DNA of 64,000 nt. Origin: Paenibacillus illinoisensis NBRC 15959 (GTDB lineage Bacteria > Bacillota > Bacilli > Paenibacillales > Paenibacillaceae). Below are positions 16,656 through 24,931 of the stretch, piece by piece. Location: NCBI RefSeq assembly GCF_004000925.1, contig NZ_BIME01000001.1:310001-374000 (forward strand), written 5' to 3'. Position numbers and translations under genes: made by a program. The notes beneath the pieces were generated by a model. That model ran no database searches. It worked only from the letters and a program-made list of their open reading frames with translations, and was not told where the DNA came from. How positions within the stretch are numbered: position 1 is the first letter of the stretch; the number at the start of each line of letters is the position of its first letter.

Positions 16656-17552
16656 ATGCTAACCGAACAACAGATTCAAGGTATTTATGTACCGGTAATC
16701 ACCCCTTTTACGAAGGATAATCAGCTCGATATCCCTTCCTTTCGGAACTACATCACACATATGGCGAATAGCGGAATTCACGGTTTAGTTATTAACGGCA
16801 CTACAGGAGAGTCACCTACGGTTTCATGGGATGAAGTGGAACAGCTTGTTCAAGTCACGAAGGAAACCTTGCAAAGCATAAATAAAACAATACCCATCGT
16901 CGTTGGGACCGGAACCAACGATACAGCATCAACGGTCAAGCGAACACAAATGGCTGGTGAACTCGGTGCGGACGCCGTTCTTGTTGTAACTCCCTACTAC
17001 AACAGACCAACAGAGGAAGGCATTTATGAGCATTTTCGTGTGACTGCCGAAGTGGGAGTACCCATGATTGTATATGAAATCCCTGCACGCACGGGTGTCC
17101 GTGTCTCGGTGGATACGATGAAAAGAATAATGAACTTAGACGGGGTTATTGGCCTTAAGGACAGTACCAATGGTGTGGAACTAATGTCGGAACTGGTACG
17201 AAGCGGATCCAAACCAATCCTGTGCGGGGATGATGCATTCTTTTACGATATGTTAAGTGAAGGTGCTGCTGGCGGCATGCTTGCATCTGCCAATATTAAC
17301 ACGGAGCAATTCATTGAAGTGTACGATCGCTTTAAAAATGGGGACAAAGAGGGCTCGCGTGAGCTGTTTACTCGTGTGGCTCCTTTTATTGACCATCTCT
17401 TTGCAGAGCCCGCTCCTGCCATGATCAAATGGCTGCTTGTCAATCAAGGAATCATTACTTCCGATCAACTGCGCCTGCCGCTGATGCCGGCATCTGAGCA
17501 ATTAAAAGCGAAGATGGATCAATACATGGTGAGCAGTAACGCAGTAAGCTAG
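16656..17552 (+). CDS. dapA: Dihydrodipicolinate synthase (DapA) family lyase
   Basis: A 298-residue (beta/alpha)8 class I aldolase. NGTTGESPT near residue 45 supplies the Thr of the catalytic triad, PYYNRP near 134 the Tyr, ARTGVR near 139 the carboxylate-binding Arg, and GLKDS near 163 the Schiff-base Lys. These positions match 4-hydroxy-tetrahydrodipicolinate synthase, which condenses pyruvate with aspartate semialdehyde for lysine and spore dipicolinate. The gene stands alone with a LysR regulator, not with asd/dapG/dapB, so it may be a paralogue with another aldol substrate. GGAGG precedes the ATG. Its terminator has been split by an IS remnant. Confidence 0.82.
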   Translation: MLTEQQIQGIYVPVITPFTKDNQLDIPSFRNYITHMANSGIHGLVINGTTGESPTVSWDEVEQLVQVTKETLQSINKTIPIVVGTGTNDTASTVKRTQMAGELGADAVLVVTPYYNRPTEEGIYEHFRVTAEVGVPMIVYEIPARTGVRVSVDTMKRIMNLDGVIGLKDSTNGVELMSELVRSGSKPILCGDDAFFYDMLSEGAAGGMLASANINTEQFIEVYDRFKNGDKEGSRELFTRVAPFIDHLFAEPAPAMIKWLLVNQGIITSDQLRLPLMPASEQLKAKMDQYMVSSNAVS

Positions 17553-17606
17553 ACACATCATTAACTACAGTGAATAGACATTGAAAAAGCCGCAGATTGG
17601 TCATAA

Positions 17607-18013
17607 CCCTGTCAAGTAGACAGTACAAAAAAAAGACAAGATTTAAGTTACGGCCGCTTCCCGGTATTCAACCGGGGAACGGTCGTTTAACTTTTTCTGG
17701 AATCGGTTTTGGTTGTAAAACAATAGGTATTCACTCGCTTGCTGTTCAACCTCTATCCGCCCGAAACTGGCACTCAAGCCGATTTGGGTATGCTTTTTCT
17801 CCACTTGTAATAACCCGAGCGGGAAACTGCAGCTAACTTCAAGAGCCAAACCAGACGATGGCGTGCCTTTGACCAGCCGAACTGCCTCCAATTTCAATTC
17901 CAAGGAGTACCGCCGGAAAGTTTGCCCTTTTTAGCCATGAAAAAATCCCCTTCGTTTGACATGATTAAGTTCATCTTACCAGATGTCTTTTTTCTCATGT
18001 CTACTAAAAGGGG
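17607..18013 (-). mobile_element. IS3-family insertion sequence remnant (407 bp)
   Basis: The left end CCCTGTCAAGTAGACA and the reverse complement of the right end CCCCTTTTAGTAGACA are imperfect terminal inverted repeats, and ATAA flanks both sides (17603-17606 and 18014-18017) as a target duplication. The interior carries only the beginning of orfA and the end of orfB, so most of the element, including the catalytic core, has been deleted. It cannot move on its own. Confidence 0.8.
17643..17938 (-). pseudogene. Truncated and frameshifted IS3-family transposase (orfA start fused to orfB end)
   Basis: From the ATG at 17936-17938 the frame begins MAKKG and then shifts, apparently by loss of one base in an A run, into RRYSLELKLEAVRLV, the typical N-terminus of IS3 OrfA. 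After about 35 unrecognisable residues it ends FYNQNRFQKKLNDRSPVEYRE, the conserved C-terminus of the OrfB integrase. The DDE catalytic region is missing. The reading frame after the shift is open for 86 codons but is not a functional gene. Confidence 0.85.
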
Positions 18014-18042
18014 ATAATACCAATATCGCGGCTTCTTCTGAA

Positions 18043-19005
18043 TTAAACCAATATGGAAATGAGGATTGGCAGTGAGATCAATGACAGCACGGAGCTCATG
18101 ACAAAGGATGACGCTGTCTCCACCTCAAGTGTATCGAACCTGGATGCAATCATCGCAGCTACGGCTGAACCTGGGAAGGATACCAGCAGGATGACCATAG
18201 TCATGTCGGTGGATGAAAGTCCCATCAATAATGCAAACATGTACGTAAACAATGGCAGGGCAATCACCTTCAACAGCGAAATGCTGATGGCATTCAGGCT
18301 GAATTTGATCCGGTTAATGCCCACCGTTACCCCGATTGCAAACAGGGCTGCTCCGGATGTTATGCTACCGATCTGGTCAAAAGAGCTTTGCAGCAGCTGA
18401 GGTGACTGGAAGCCAACAAGTGTCAGGATCACACCTAGAAGCGGAATGCAGGCAAGCGGTTCTTTCAGACCATGGATGATGGAATGGATCGTAAGTTTAA
18501 GCAAGCTTTCGCCATGACCACTCTGCTTGCCCTCTTCCGTTTTCTTCCCCACAGAACTGACAATGGTCGCGATTGGATCAAGCAGCGCATTAACTACGAT
18601 GCCCGTGATTGCAATTGGAATGGTGACTTCAGCCGCACCGAACAGGTTACCCAGGACCGGAATTCCCATAAATGCAAATGAAGGTTGAGTAGCATTTAAT
18701 GAAAAGATCGATGACTGACTAAGATTGACTTTGAAAATGAAACGCATCACTAACAGCAGCACAACATAGAAGCCGATAATCCCCAGGAATATGGTCATGA
18801 AGAATGGCCACTTGTCAATCAGGGTCTCTTTTTTCGTCGTAGTGATACCAATGAACAAATGCGCCGGCAGCGCAAACTTGGTCACCAGTGTATTCAGACC
18901 TTTGGAGGATGCGGAGTTAAATACTTTGAAATAGCCTCCAAAAAAACCGAGTAAAATTACGAAAAATATAGGAATTAATATAATGAAAATGTCACTTACT
19001 GACAT
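18043..19005 (-). CDS. AEC family (auxin efflux carrier-like) transporter
   Basis: A 320-residue membrane protein with about ten hydrophobic segments arranged as two halves. NATQPSFAFMGIPVLGNLFG near residue 100 is the conserved AEC/Mem_trans segment. Bacterial relatives move malate, malonate or related dicarboxylates. The ATG at 19003-19005 has GGAGG 10 bases before it; the longest frame starts three codons earlier with TTG. The next gene upstream on the same strand is an NAD-malic enzyme, which supports malate or another C4 acid as substrate. The terminator behind it is broken by the IS remnant. Confidence 0.85.
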   Translation of the reverse strand: MSVSDIFIILIPIFFVILLGFFGGYFKVFNSASSKGLNTLVTKFALPAHLFIGITTTKKETLIDKWPFFMTIFLGIIGFYVVLLLVMRFIFKVNLSQSSIFSLNATQPSFAFMGIPVLGNLFGAAEVTIPIAITGIVVNALLDPIATIVSSVGKKTEEGKQSGHGESLLKLTIHSIIHGLKEPLACIPLLGVILTLVGFQSPQLLQSSFDQIGSITSGAALFAIGVTVGINRIKFSLNAISISLLKVIALPLFTYMFALLMGLSSTDMTMVILLVSFPGSAVAAMIASRFDTLEVETASSFVMSSVLSLISLPILISILV

Positions 19006-19186
19006 GCTGGTCAAACCTCCATTTATGATCTGAGCATTTGCAACACTTCAACAAATGACAAAAATTTTGATCATATGATATGTTATTTTCAATTTTGGAC
19101 ACAGCCAAGGAATACCTGTACGGATGGACAGGTATTCTCTCGGTGTGACGTATTGTCATATTCAAACCATAGCGTGTTCACAATTA

Positions 19187-20887
19187 TTAAACTGCTGCAA
19201 GGATCGGTCTATATACAGGGTGCCACATGGCTTCCTTAATCGCCTCTTCCACGTTTTCAAGTTGACGGCGGGCGACACCGTCTTCGATTGCTGCTTTCGC
19301 TACAGCCACTGCCACTTTGTAAGAAACATCCTGCAATTCTTTCACCCTTGGCAGCAGTGGAGCTCCTGGTTCAGAAGAATCTACTGCACCTGCTACCGCG
19401 ATTGCCGCTGCTGTAAACATATTCTTCGTAAATTTTGAAGCTTTGGCTACAATCGCTCCCAGTCCCAGACCAGGGAAAACAAACGCATTGTTGGATTGAC
19501 CGATTTCGAACTGAATGTCATTATACATTACAGGTTCAAACGGGCTTCCTGTTGCGATCAATGCTTTGCCATCCGTCCATTCAATCAGGCTTTTTGGAGC
19601 TGCTTCAGCAAGGGAAGTTGGATTGGACATCGGCATGATGATTGGACGTTCCACATGCTTGGCCATTTCCTTAACAACCTGTTCGTTGAAGGCACCTGTA
19701 ACACCTGATGTACCGATCAGAATGGTCGGTTTAATACGAGTAACAGCTTCAAGCAGATTAACCTGCCCCTGTTCATCCCGATTCCAGTCTTGGATCTCGT
19801 CCGCTTTGCGTACATATGGCTTTTGGTACTCGAACAATCCTTCGATCTCGTCCGTCAAAATACCGCGATAGTCGTATGCCCAGAACCGGTTTTCCGCTTC
19901 CTCCTGCGTAAGTCCTTCTTCCATCATAGCATCTCTAATCTGATCCGCATTACCAATACCGGCAGCCCCTGGGCCAAATACCAGTACGCGATGCTCACGA
20001 AGTGGTACACCTGTAACCTGAACGCCTGACATTACAGCAGCCAGTGTGACTGCACCCGTTCCTTGGATATCATCATTGAAGGTGAGCAGCTCTTCTCCAT
20101 ATTTATGGATGATGTTTCTGGCATTTACGCTGCCCATGTCTTCCCAGTGAAGCAGAACGTCGGGGAACCATTTGGTCGTTTCCTTCACAAAAGCTTCAAT
20201 AAACTGATCATACTTCTCACCGCGGATACGTTCATGACGATTCCCTACATATAATGGATCATTCAGCAAAGTAGGATTATTCGTTCCAACATCAAGTACT
20301 ACAGGAAGTACTCGGCTAGGATCAACCCCTACGGCAGCGGTGTACACCGCCAGTTTACCGATGGCAATGTTAATGCCGCCCACACCCCAGTCTCCGATAC
20401 CGAGAATGCTTTCCGAGTCGGTTACCACAATGAGATCCACGTCTCCAGCTTGCAGACCACTGTTCCGGAATGCCTCCTCCAGGCCTTTCATATCGTTAAT
20501 GGAGAGGTACACACCACCAGGTCTGTGGTATTGATGGCTATATTCCTGAATCGCTTGCCCGACCGTAGGTGTATATACAATCGGGAGCATTTCACTAAGG
20601 TGTTCTTTCAATAATCGATAAAATAAAACAATGTTTCGGTTAAACAAGTCATTTAGCATGATGCTTTTACGCAAGTTATCAGACTCATTTTGCAGCTGCT
20701 GATAAACCCGGCTCACCTGTTCTTCAATATTTAAAACCATCGGCGGCAAAATGCCGTTCAGGTTAAGTTCTTTTCTCTCTTCTTCGGTAAAGGCGATACC
20801 CTTGTTCAGAATTGGATTGGATAGAACTTCTTTACCTCTTAATTGTGTTTTCAGATTCCCGCTCGGATCAACAAAAAATGTGTTCAT
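19187..20887 (-). CDS. NAD-dependent malic enzyme (oxaloacetate-decarboxylating, MalS/MaeA type)
   Basis: A 566-residue large-type malic enzyme that converts malate and NAD to pyruvate, CO2 and [17 protein letters not shown] near residue 100 with the catalytic Tyr, [18 protein letters not shown] near 150 (nucleotide/substrate lysine-arginine region), [11 protein letters not shown] near 250 with the metal-binding Asp pair, and the [11 protein letters not shown]ossmann motif near 298 are all present. Length equals that of B. subtilis MalS. AGAAGGC precedes the ATG. With the AEC transporter downstream (180 bp gap) it suggests malate use. A TAACTT-T-AAGTTA dyad lies upstream. Confidence 0.92.
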   Translation of the reverse strand: MNTFFVDPSGNLKTQLRGKEVLSNPILNKGIAFTEEERKELNLNGILPPMVLNIEEQVSRVYQQLQNESDNLRKSIMLNDLFNRNIVLFYRLLKEHLSEMLPIVYTPTVGQAIQEYSHQYHRPGGVYLSINDMKGLEEAFRNSGLQAGDVDLIVVTDSESILGIGDWGVGGINIAIGKLAVYTAAVGVDPSRVLPVVLDVGTNNPTLLNDPLYVGNRHERIRGEKYDQFIEAFVKETTKWFPDVLLHWEDMGSVNARNIIHKYGEELLTFNDDIQGTGAVTLAAVMSGVQVTGVPLREHRVLVFGPGAAGIGNADQIRDAMMEEGLTQEEAENRFWAYDYRGILTDEIEGLFEYQKPYVRKADEIQDWNRDEQGQVNLLEAVTRIKPTILIGTSGVTGAFNEQVVKEMAKHVERPIIMPMSNPTSLAEAAPKSLIEWTDGKALIATGSPFEPVMYNDIQFEIGQSNNAFVFPGLGLGAIVAKASKFTKNMFTAAAIAVAGAVDSSEPGAPLLPRVKELQDVSYKVAVAVAKAAIEDGVARRQLENVEEAIKEAMWHPVYRPILAAV

Positions 20888-20938
20888 TACGAATAGCCTT
20901 CTTTCATGATGTCTCTTTAGTTTCTTTTTAACACTAGG

Positions 20939-20951
20939 TAACTTTAAGTTA
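20939..20951. promoter_or_regulatory. Dyad upstream of the malic enzyme gene
   Basis: TAACTT-T-AAGTTA has perfect 6-bp arms about 50 bp before the malic enzyme ATG. It could be a regulator site; the binding protein is unknown. The rest of the 20888-21192 gap is AT-rich and holds only the hairpin at 21142-21165. Confidence 0.4.
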
Positions 20952-21141
20952 GTTGTTAACCTTCCGATGACAATTATATGACTTTTTCACTATGATGTAA
21001 ACGAAGTTGTGAAACTTTCATGAAAGGAATTTAGTTGTTATTCGATAAATAATATTTATCAATTTGTTATTTTTCAAGAAAATCATTTTATAGCATTCTT
21101 TGGATTCGACTTGAGGAATGATGACAATCCATAGACATAAG

Positions 21142-21165
21142 AAAAAACCGCATTGCTGCGGTTTT
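21142..21165. terminator. Hairpin terminator behind the 130-residue membrane protein gene
   Basis: AAAACCGCA and TGCGGTTTT pair around TTGC, with an A run on the left that reads as Ts on the minus strand. Confidence 0.8.
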
Positions 21166-21192
21166 ATAGGATAATTTGTTTGAAATGAATTG

Positions 21193-21585
21193 TTATGGGA
21201 TGTAAGCGTCCACAACCTCTACCTTTTTCGCTGCCCCATCCTCTATGTATTTCACATCTATTACGCTTCCTCTCTGAAATTTGGGGACATGTATGATTGG
21301 AATATACGTCTTCACAATGGTTTGAAAGATCTGACCATCTTCCTGGGTAACTAACAGATCAAGACGCACGCCAGGCCGTCCATCCATGCTGGATGAAGTC
21401 TCAGCGATATCCTGGATGATTGCTTCTGCAGGCATTCCGAATTTCAAAATCTCTTTTTTGTTCTGCATCTTCTCTTGACCCGTTCGCAGCCTTTTAGTGA
21501 CATTTAAGACCAGAATCAATCCTGTGGTCAGCCCGAACACAACAATTACTATACCAATGATTACGGTTATTAAAGCTGTCGTCAT
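21193..21585 (-). CDS. Single-pass membrane protein of unknown function
   Basis: A 130-residue protein with one N-terminal transmembrane helix (about residues 3-27, TALITVIIGIVIVVFGLTTG) and a cytoplasmic or extracytoplasmic domain rich in beta strands (GVRLDLLVTQEDG, KFQRGSVIDVKY), which looks like a small OB- or DUF3592-type fold. AAGGAGG precedes the ATG. It stands alone with its own terminator. I do not assign a function. Confidence 0.65.
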   Translation of the reverse strand: MTTALITVIIGIVIVVFGLTTGLILVLNVTKRLRTGQEKMQNKKEILKFGMPAEAIIQDIAETSSSMDGRPGVRLDLLVTQEDGQIFQTIVKTYIPIIHVPKFQRGSVIDVKYIEDGAAKKVEVVDAYIP

Positions 21586-21731
21586 TTCATCCTCCTTAAA
21601 TGAGACTTCATACAGATTACTTCAAGATTAGATATGATATTCCTGCAAATGTTTGAATCCGTGAGCCTTGATCTGGTGTCTTCACCAGGTTTTATTTCAG
21701 AGTTATCTTCAATCACTCGATAGTTTAATGG

Positions 21732-21749
21732 GGCGCTCACAGGAGCGCC
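21732..21749 (-). terminator. Possible terminator of the 21774-22487 glycosyltransferase gene
   Basis: GGCGCTC and GAGCGCC pair around ACAG shortly after the stop codon; the minus-strand tail is only weakly T-rich. A second hairpin, CTGGTG-TCTT-CACCAG at 21673-21688, has its T run on the plus strand. Confidence 0.45.
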
Positions 21750-21773
21750 TATTTACTTCATGGATGTCGCCAT

Positions 21774-22487
21774 TTAGATTTCCTTGTCTGCGAATGGGCG
21801 AAACTGGTCTGTAACGGTGAGTAGTTTACTGCCCTGCAGATAAAACGCATCATCTGCTTTCCACGTATGGCTTTTCTTGTTCTGCCTCCGGTGATAGACA
21901 TAGTTATAGGGTGAGGTCGCATATGTTTTGAACCCTTTCTTCCTGCATTGCCTCAGAAAGGTAACATCTTCACCCACGGAACGGTCGGTGAATCGAACCT
22001 TCTTGAGGACTTCCTTTTTGAACAGAATCGTGCCCCCCTGCACAAACTCTACGAATTTACTGGCTTCCTTAGGGGATCTGATCAGTAGTTTTTTCGAAGC
22101 GCCGAGATATACCAGACAGGAATGTTTGCCCACGATATCACTTCGGGTCCGTTTTAATGCCCCTACTTGTTCTTTCAAATAATGGGAAGAATAATAATCA
22201 TCATCATCAAACTTAGCAATTAACGAGAAGCGGGCACGTTCAATCCCTGCATTCAAGCATTGTCCCAATGAGATTCTCTCAGGAACCTGATATACATGAA
22301 TATTGGCGTGGCCTCGAACACGGTTTCGATATGATTCCAGATCCATGCCGTCATGATTAAGAATGATAATCAACTCTTTGCTCCGGTACCGCTGTCTCTT
22401 AAAATTCGTCAGAATGTTATCAAAAAACTGTGACCGGTTCGTACATACAATAATGGAAACCCCATGTCCACCCTCTGTATTGTTCAA
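21774..22487 (-). CDS. Family 2 glycosyltransferase, short form
   Basis: A 237-residue GT-A fold enzyme: VSIIVCTNRSQFF near the N-terminus, a KELIIILNHDG nucleotide-binding strand, and KFDDDDYYSSHYL near residue 95 as the acidic metal/nucleotide-sugar motif. The C-terminal part has GEDVTFLRQCRKKGFK. Translation appears to start at TTG (22485-22487), with GAGAGG before it. It lies 120 bp behind the BNR protein gene on the same strand and could modify a surface protein or polymer; donor and acceptor are not predictable. Confidence 0.82.
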   Translation of the reverse strand: MNNTEGGHGVSIIVCTNRSQFFDNILTNFKRQRYRSKELIIILNHDGMDLESYRNRVRGHANIHVYQVPERISLGQCLNAGIERARFSLIAKFDDDDYYSSHYLKEQVGALKRTRSDIVGKHSCLVYLGASKKLLIRSPKEASKFVEFVQGGTILFKKEVLKKVRFTDRSVGEDVTFLRQCRKKGFKTYATSPYNYVYHRRQNKKSHTWKADDAFYLQGSKLLTVTDQFRPFADKEI

Positions 22488-22609
22488 GGCTTAACCTCTC
22501 TTCTATGAATGATCTTTCATCATATGTAGAAGAATAGATCAGGTGTAGGCTAATAGAAAAGAATTATAGATTGAGCCCTGGCTGACCTGCCAAGGCTCCC
22601 CAAGCATGG

Positions 22610-23842
22610 TTACGTACCAAAATACACGTCCAGTTTTCCTGTTGGTGGCGTGGTCGCCATCCAAACGGCAGCCAGATTATCAGGAGCGGCGGTAGCAGCC
22701 GTAATATAATCCCCAATGAGCGGTGTTGGAACCGGATTATTTCCATTCGGATTAAAAGAAGTCGTCGTGAGTCTCCGATTACTGAACGTAACCCCACCGT
22801 CAAAAGATTCAGCAACGAATACATCCAGAAGGAATCCGTCGATCCGGTTGGTCATATAAATGATCCGAATCGTTCCGGCAAATGGGGACACGGTTATAAA
22901 TGGGAAGAAGTTCTGTGTACCTGGAGGGGCACCCGTTATACTTACAGGAGCTGACCAGAGCAGTCCATCAGGTGATTCGCTGAGGAACACATCCGTGTAA
23001 CCATTTCGGGCATCGTTCCAGACTCCATATACGGTTCCACTGTTAGGTCCAATGGATATATCAGCACCCAGACACAGGTTGGTTTGAACTCGAAATGCGT
23101 AATTGGGTACAGGCAATGGCGAAGGCGCAGGTACAACGGATGAGATGAACGTGGGCTGTCGCTCAACGGGAGGCTGATAATTGATTCCGCCATCATAAGA
23201 TATCCTGAGCAATGCAGAAGGGCTCGCAGGGCCAGTAAGAATATATCCAGCATATACTTCACCAGAGAACCCAACGGCTAGAGCAGCACGGTCATGTATC
23301 CCGCGTGGGTTGGACTGTCGATCTGGCGGATCCCAGGACAGGCCCTGCGTTACAGATCTTTGGGTGAAAATGGCCGAAGAAGTTGTAGCAAGCGGAGTAT
23401 ACCCCACGTAAGCATGCCCTCGGTAAGGACTGCCTGGAGACCGGTCGACGGCAATAAAGGGTTCGTCATTGTGAACAACTGTACCGTAACCCGCCTGAAC
23501 GATTACAGGTGGTTGCCACGTTAGCCCATCATCAAAAGAAGTATAACTGACAATTGTACCGTCGTTGATCCCGTTAAATACGTGAGCCGTCACAATAAAG
23601 GTGTTCGGAAAAGTATAGTCAATAGTAGGTGCTTCTGCCCCGGAATATCCCGCAGGCTGCGGAAGCACCGTGGTCGACCAGGTATTGCCACCATCAATGC
23701 TGCGGTAGAAGCCAGTTAGCGTTGGCCCTGTGCTGGTGTCTACCGCTACGACGCACATAATATTCGGATTTAACGTATTTACAGCGATGGAGGGTTCAAA
23801 CTGGTTGCCTGCCAAGGCTCCCGTAATATTAACAACTGGCAA
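22610..23842 (-). CDS. Sialidase-fold (Asp-box/BNR repeat) protein without signal peptide
   Basis: A 410-residue predicted six-bladed beta-propeller. Asp-box motifs S-x-D-x-G-x-T-W occur at RSIDGGNTW, TSFDDGLTW, ISYDGGINY, ESPDGLLWS and ESFDGGVTF, spaced about 60-75 residues. The arginine triad and Tyr/Glu of true sialidases are not evident, so enzyme activity is doubtful. No signal peptide is present. The longest frame starts at a GTG that overlaps its own Shine-Dalgarno; TTG at 23840-23842, 8 bases after GAGG, is better and gives an N-terminus MPVVNITG. It follows the 122-residue gene by 18 bp, so the two form an operon. Confidence 0.75.
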   Translation of the reverse strand: MPVVNITGALAGNQFEPSIAVNTLNPNIMCVVAVDTSTGPTLTGFYRSIDGGNTWSTTVLPQPAGYSGAEAPTIDYTFPNTFIVTAHVFNGINDGTIVSYTSFDDGLTWQPPVIVQAGYGTVVHNDEPFIAVDRSPGSPYRGHAYVGYTPLATTSSAIFTQRSVTQGLSWDPPDRQSNPRGIHDRAALAVGFSGEVYAGYILTGPASPSALLRISYDGGINYQPPVERQPTFISSVVPAPSPLPVPNYAFRVQTNLCLGADISIGPNSGTVYGVWNDARNGYTDVFLSESPDGLLWSAPVSITGAPPGTQNFFPFITVSPFAGTIRIIYMTNRIDGFLLDVFVAESFDGGVTFSNRRLTTTSFNPNGNNPVPTPLIGDYITAATAAPDNLAAVWMATTPPTGKLDVYFGT

Positions 23843-23860
23843 TGTAATCACCTCAAGTTT

Positions 23861-24229
23861 TTAAGGGATATTTGTAAATCGGTCTATGATGGACATTTCC
23901 GACTGAAGGACACGTTGAATCACCTGACCTGTAGAGTCTACACCGTAAACATTGATCATAGTACTCGTTGCACTGAAAAAGTCACTTTGAACCTCAAAAA
24001 ATGCGGCATTAATGAGTGGATAGATGATCGTTCTGGTAATTTGCGGGCCTAATGCAAACAAATCATGACCAACCGGTACACGTACCGTTTGCGTTGTGTC
24101 CCATCTGAATATTTCAAGTTCAATATTAATTGTCGTATCCAGGGAATCATTAATGCAGGTTACAAGAACCTGAGTGGATTGCGTCGCTCCATTGACCGGG
24201 TTATAGATCATTCCTGTGCTATTTGGCAA
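23861..24229 (-). CDS. Small beta-rich protein paired with the Asp-box protein, unknown function
   Basis: A 122-residue protein without signal peptide or membrane helix. Alternating hydrophobic strands (TQVLVTCINDSLDTTINIEL, FEVQSDFFSA, STMINVYGVDSTGQVIQRV) suggest a beta-sandwich. Translation starts at TTG (24227-24229) with GGGAG 9 bases before it; an out-of-frame ATG lies just upstream. It is translated ahead of the Asp-box protein. The layout, a small beta protein plus a propeller plus a nearby glycosyltransferase, fits a surface or spore-coat assembly, but that is a guess. I do not recognise the family. Confidence 0.65.
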   Translation of the reverse strand: MPNSTGMIYNPVNGATQSTQVLVTCINDSLDTTINIELEIFRWDTTQTVRVPVGHDLFALGPQITRTIIYPLINAAFFEVQSDFFSATSTMINVYGVDSTGQVIQRVLQSEMSIIDRFTNIP

Positions 24230-24399
24230 AACATTTCACTCCCTTCAGCAGAAAAAGATACTATCCTTCCCGTTTAGACTATACTATGTTCCTGTCTATC
24301 AACCGCCACGGCTAATATAAGTGCCCCATCGAATGATCCTGTTCCTTTTTTATGCAGCGCATAATCGTGCGCATCTTGCCTTTTCGCTCAACAAAATAA

Positions 24400-24428
24400 A
24401 AAAAGCCCTGGTAAACTCCTCAGGACCA
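24400..24428 (-). terminator. Probable terminator of the peptide operon
   Basis: GTCCTGAGG and CCAGGGC form an imperfect stem on the minus strand followed by a run of seven Ts, about 35 bases behind the stop of the 155-residue gene. Confidence 0.5.
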
Positions 24429-24461
24429 TTCCATATAAGATTGCAATTTATATAGGTTGAA

Positions 24462-24929
24462 TTATTGATATTTTAGTTTTATCCCCACGAGAGTGAGAGT
24501 ATCGGTTGAGAGCGCTGCACCTGCCTCATTATTTTCTTCTTCAACAACGTCCCACTGCCGGCCAATAAGCATGCGCAGCAATTCTATCTCTTGAGCGCTT
24601 AATTGGATATGCCGCAAGGTTAACTCCTCTTGGCTGTAGTCCCGATCAATCTTACGATCAAAACGAAAGTCCAGCACCCTTTTTAATCCGTTGATATGCA
24701 AAAACTTAAACTCGTATCCGCTGCGAAGAGCCTCCGCCCAATCCTCTGCAGCTTCTTCTGCCGTCTGCAACCGTTCTTCCAAATCCATGGTTGGTTCCTT
24801 GATCTTGGACAGCAAAGGTGCGAGATCTCTCCGCTGCAAACGATCGATAATAATCTCAATCGGTTCACCACTCGTCAAAACATTCTCCACCAGCATCCCT
24901 ACAGGAATTGAAAGCCGCACCTGACTCAT
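24462..24929 (-). CDS. Hypothetical protein, last gene of the peptide operon
   Basis: A 155-residue soluble protein. Its N-terminal half has SIPVGMLVENVLTSGEPIEI, the middle is charged and helical (MDLEERLQTAEEAAEDWAEA), and the C-terminal part contains a conserved-looking FRFDRKIDRDYSQEELTL block. The ATG begins 2 bases after the stop of the S9 peptidase gene (TGA-GC-ATG), so translation is coupled. I do not recognise a family and assign no function. Confidence 0.65.
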   Translation of the reverse strand: MSQVRLSIPVGMLVENVLTSGEPIEIIIDRLQRRDLAPLLSKIKEPTMDLEERLQTAEEAAEDWAEALRSGYEFKFLHINGLKRVLDFRFDRKIDRDYSQEELTLRHIQLSAQEIELLRMLIGRQWDVVEEENNEAGAALSTDTLTLVGIKLKYQ

Positions 24930-24931
24930 GC

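Larger units (their letters stand above)
17587..18034. terminator. Shared terminator of dapA and the AEC gene, interrupted by an IS remnant
   Basis: The left arm AAGCCGC-AG-ATTGGT (17587-17601) is complementary to the right arm ACCAAT-ATC-GCGGCTT (18019-18034). Without the 407-bp insert and one copy of the ATAA duplication, the loop would be only CATAAT, with an A run on the left and a T-rich tract on the right: an ordinary bidirectional terminator between convergent genes. Confidence 0.7.

Noticed and set aside
21673..21688. CTGGTG-TCTT-CACCAG hairpin followed by TTTTATTT on the plus strand
   Set aside because: No plus-strand gene ends before it, so a terminator role there has no obvious transcript to act on; probably chance or part of a decayed region.
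24280..24288. CATAGTATA on the minus strand, like a sigma-K -10 box (also CATAGAATA at 46777-46785)
   Set aside because: No AC-type -35 element at the right distance in either case; such short strings are common in AT-rich gaps.
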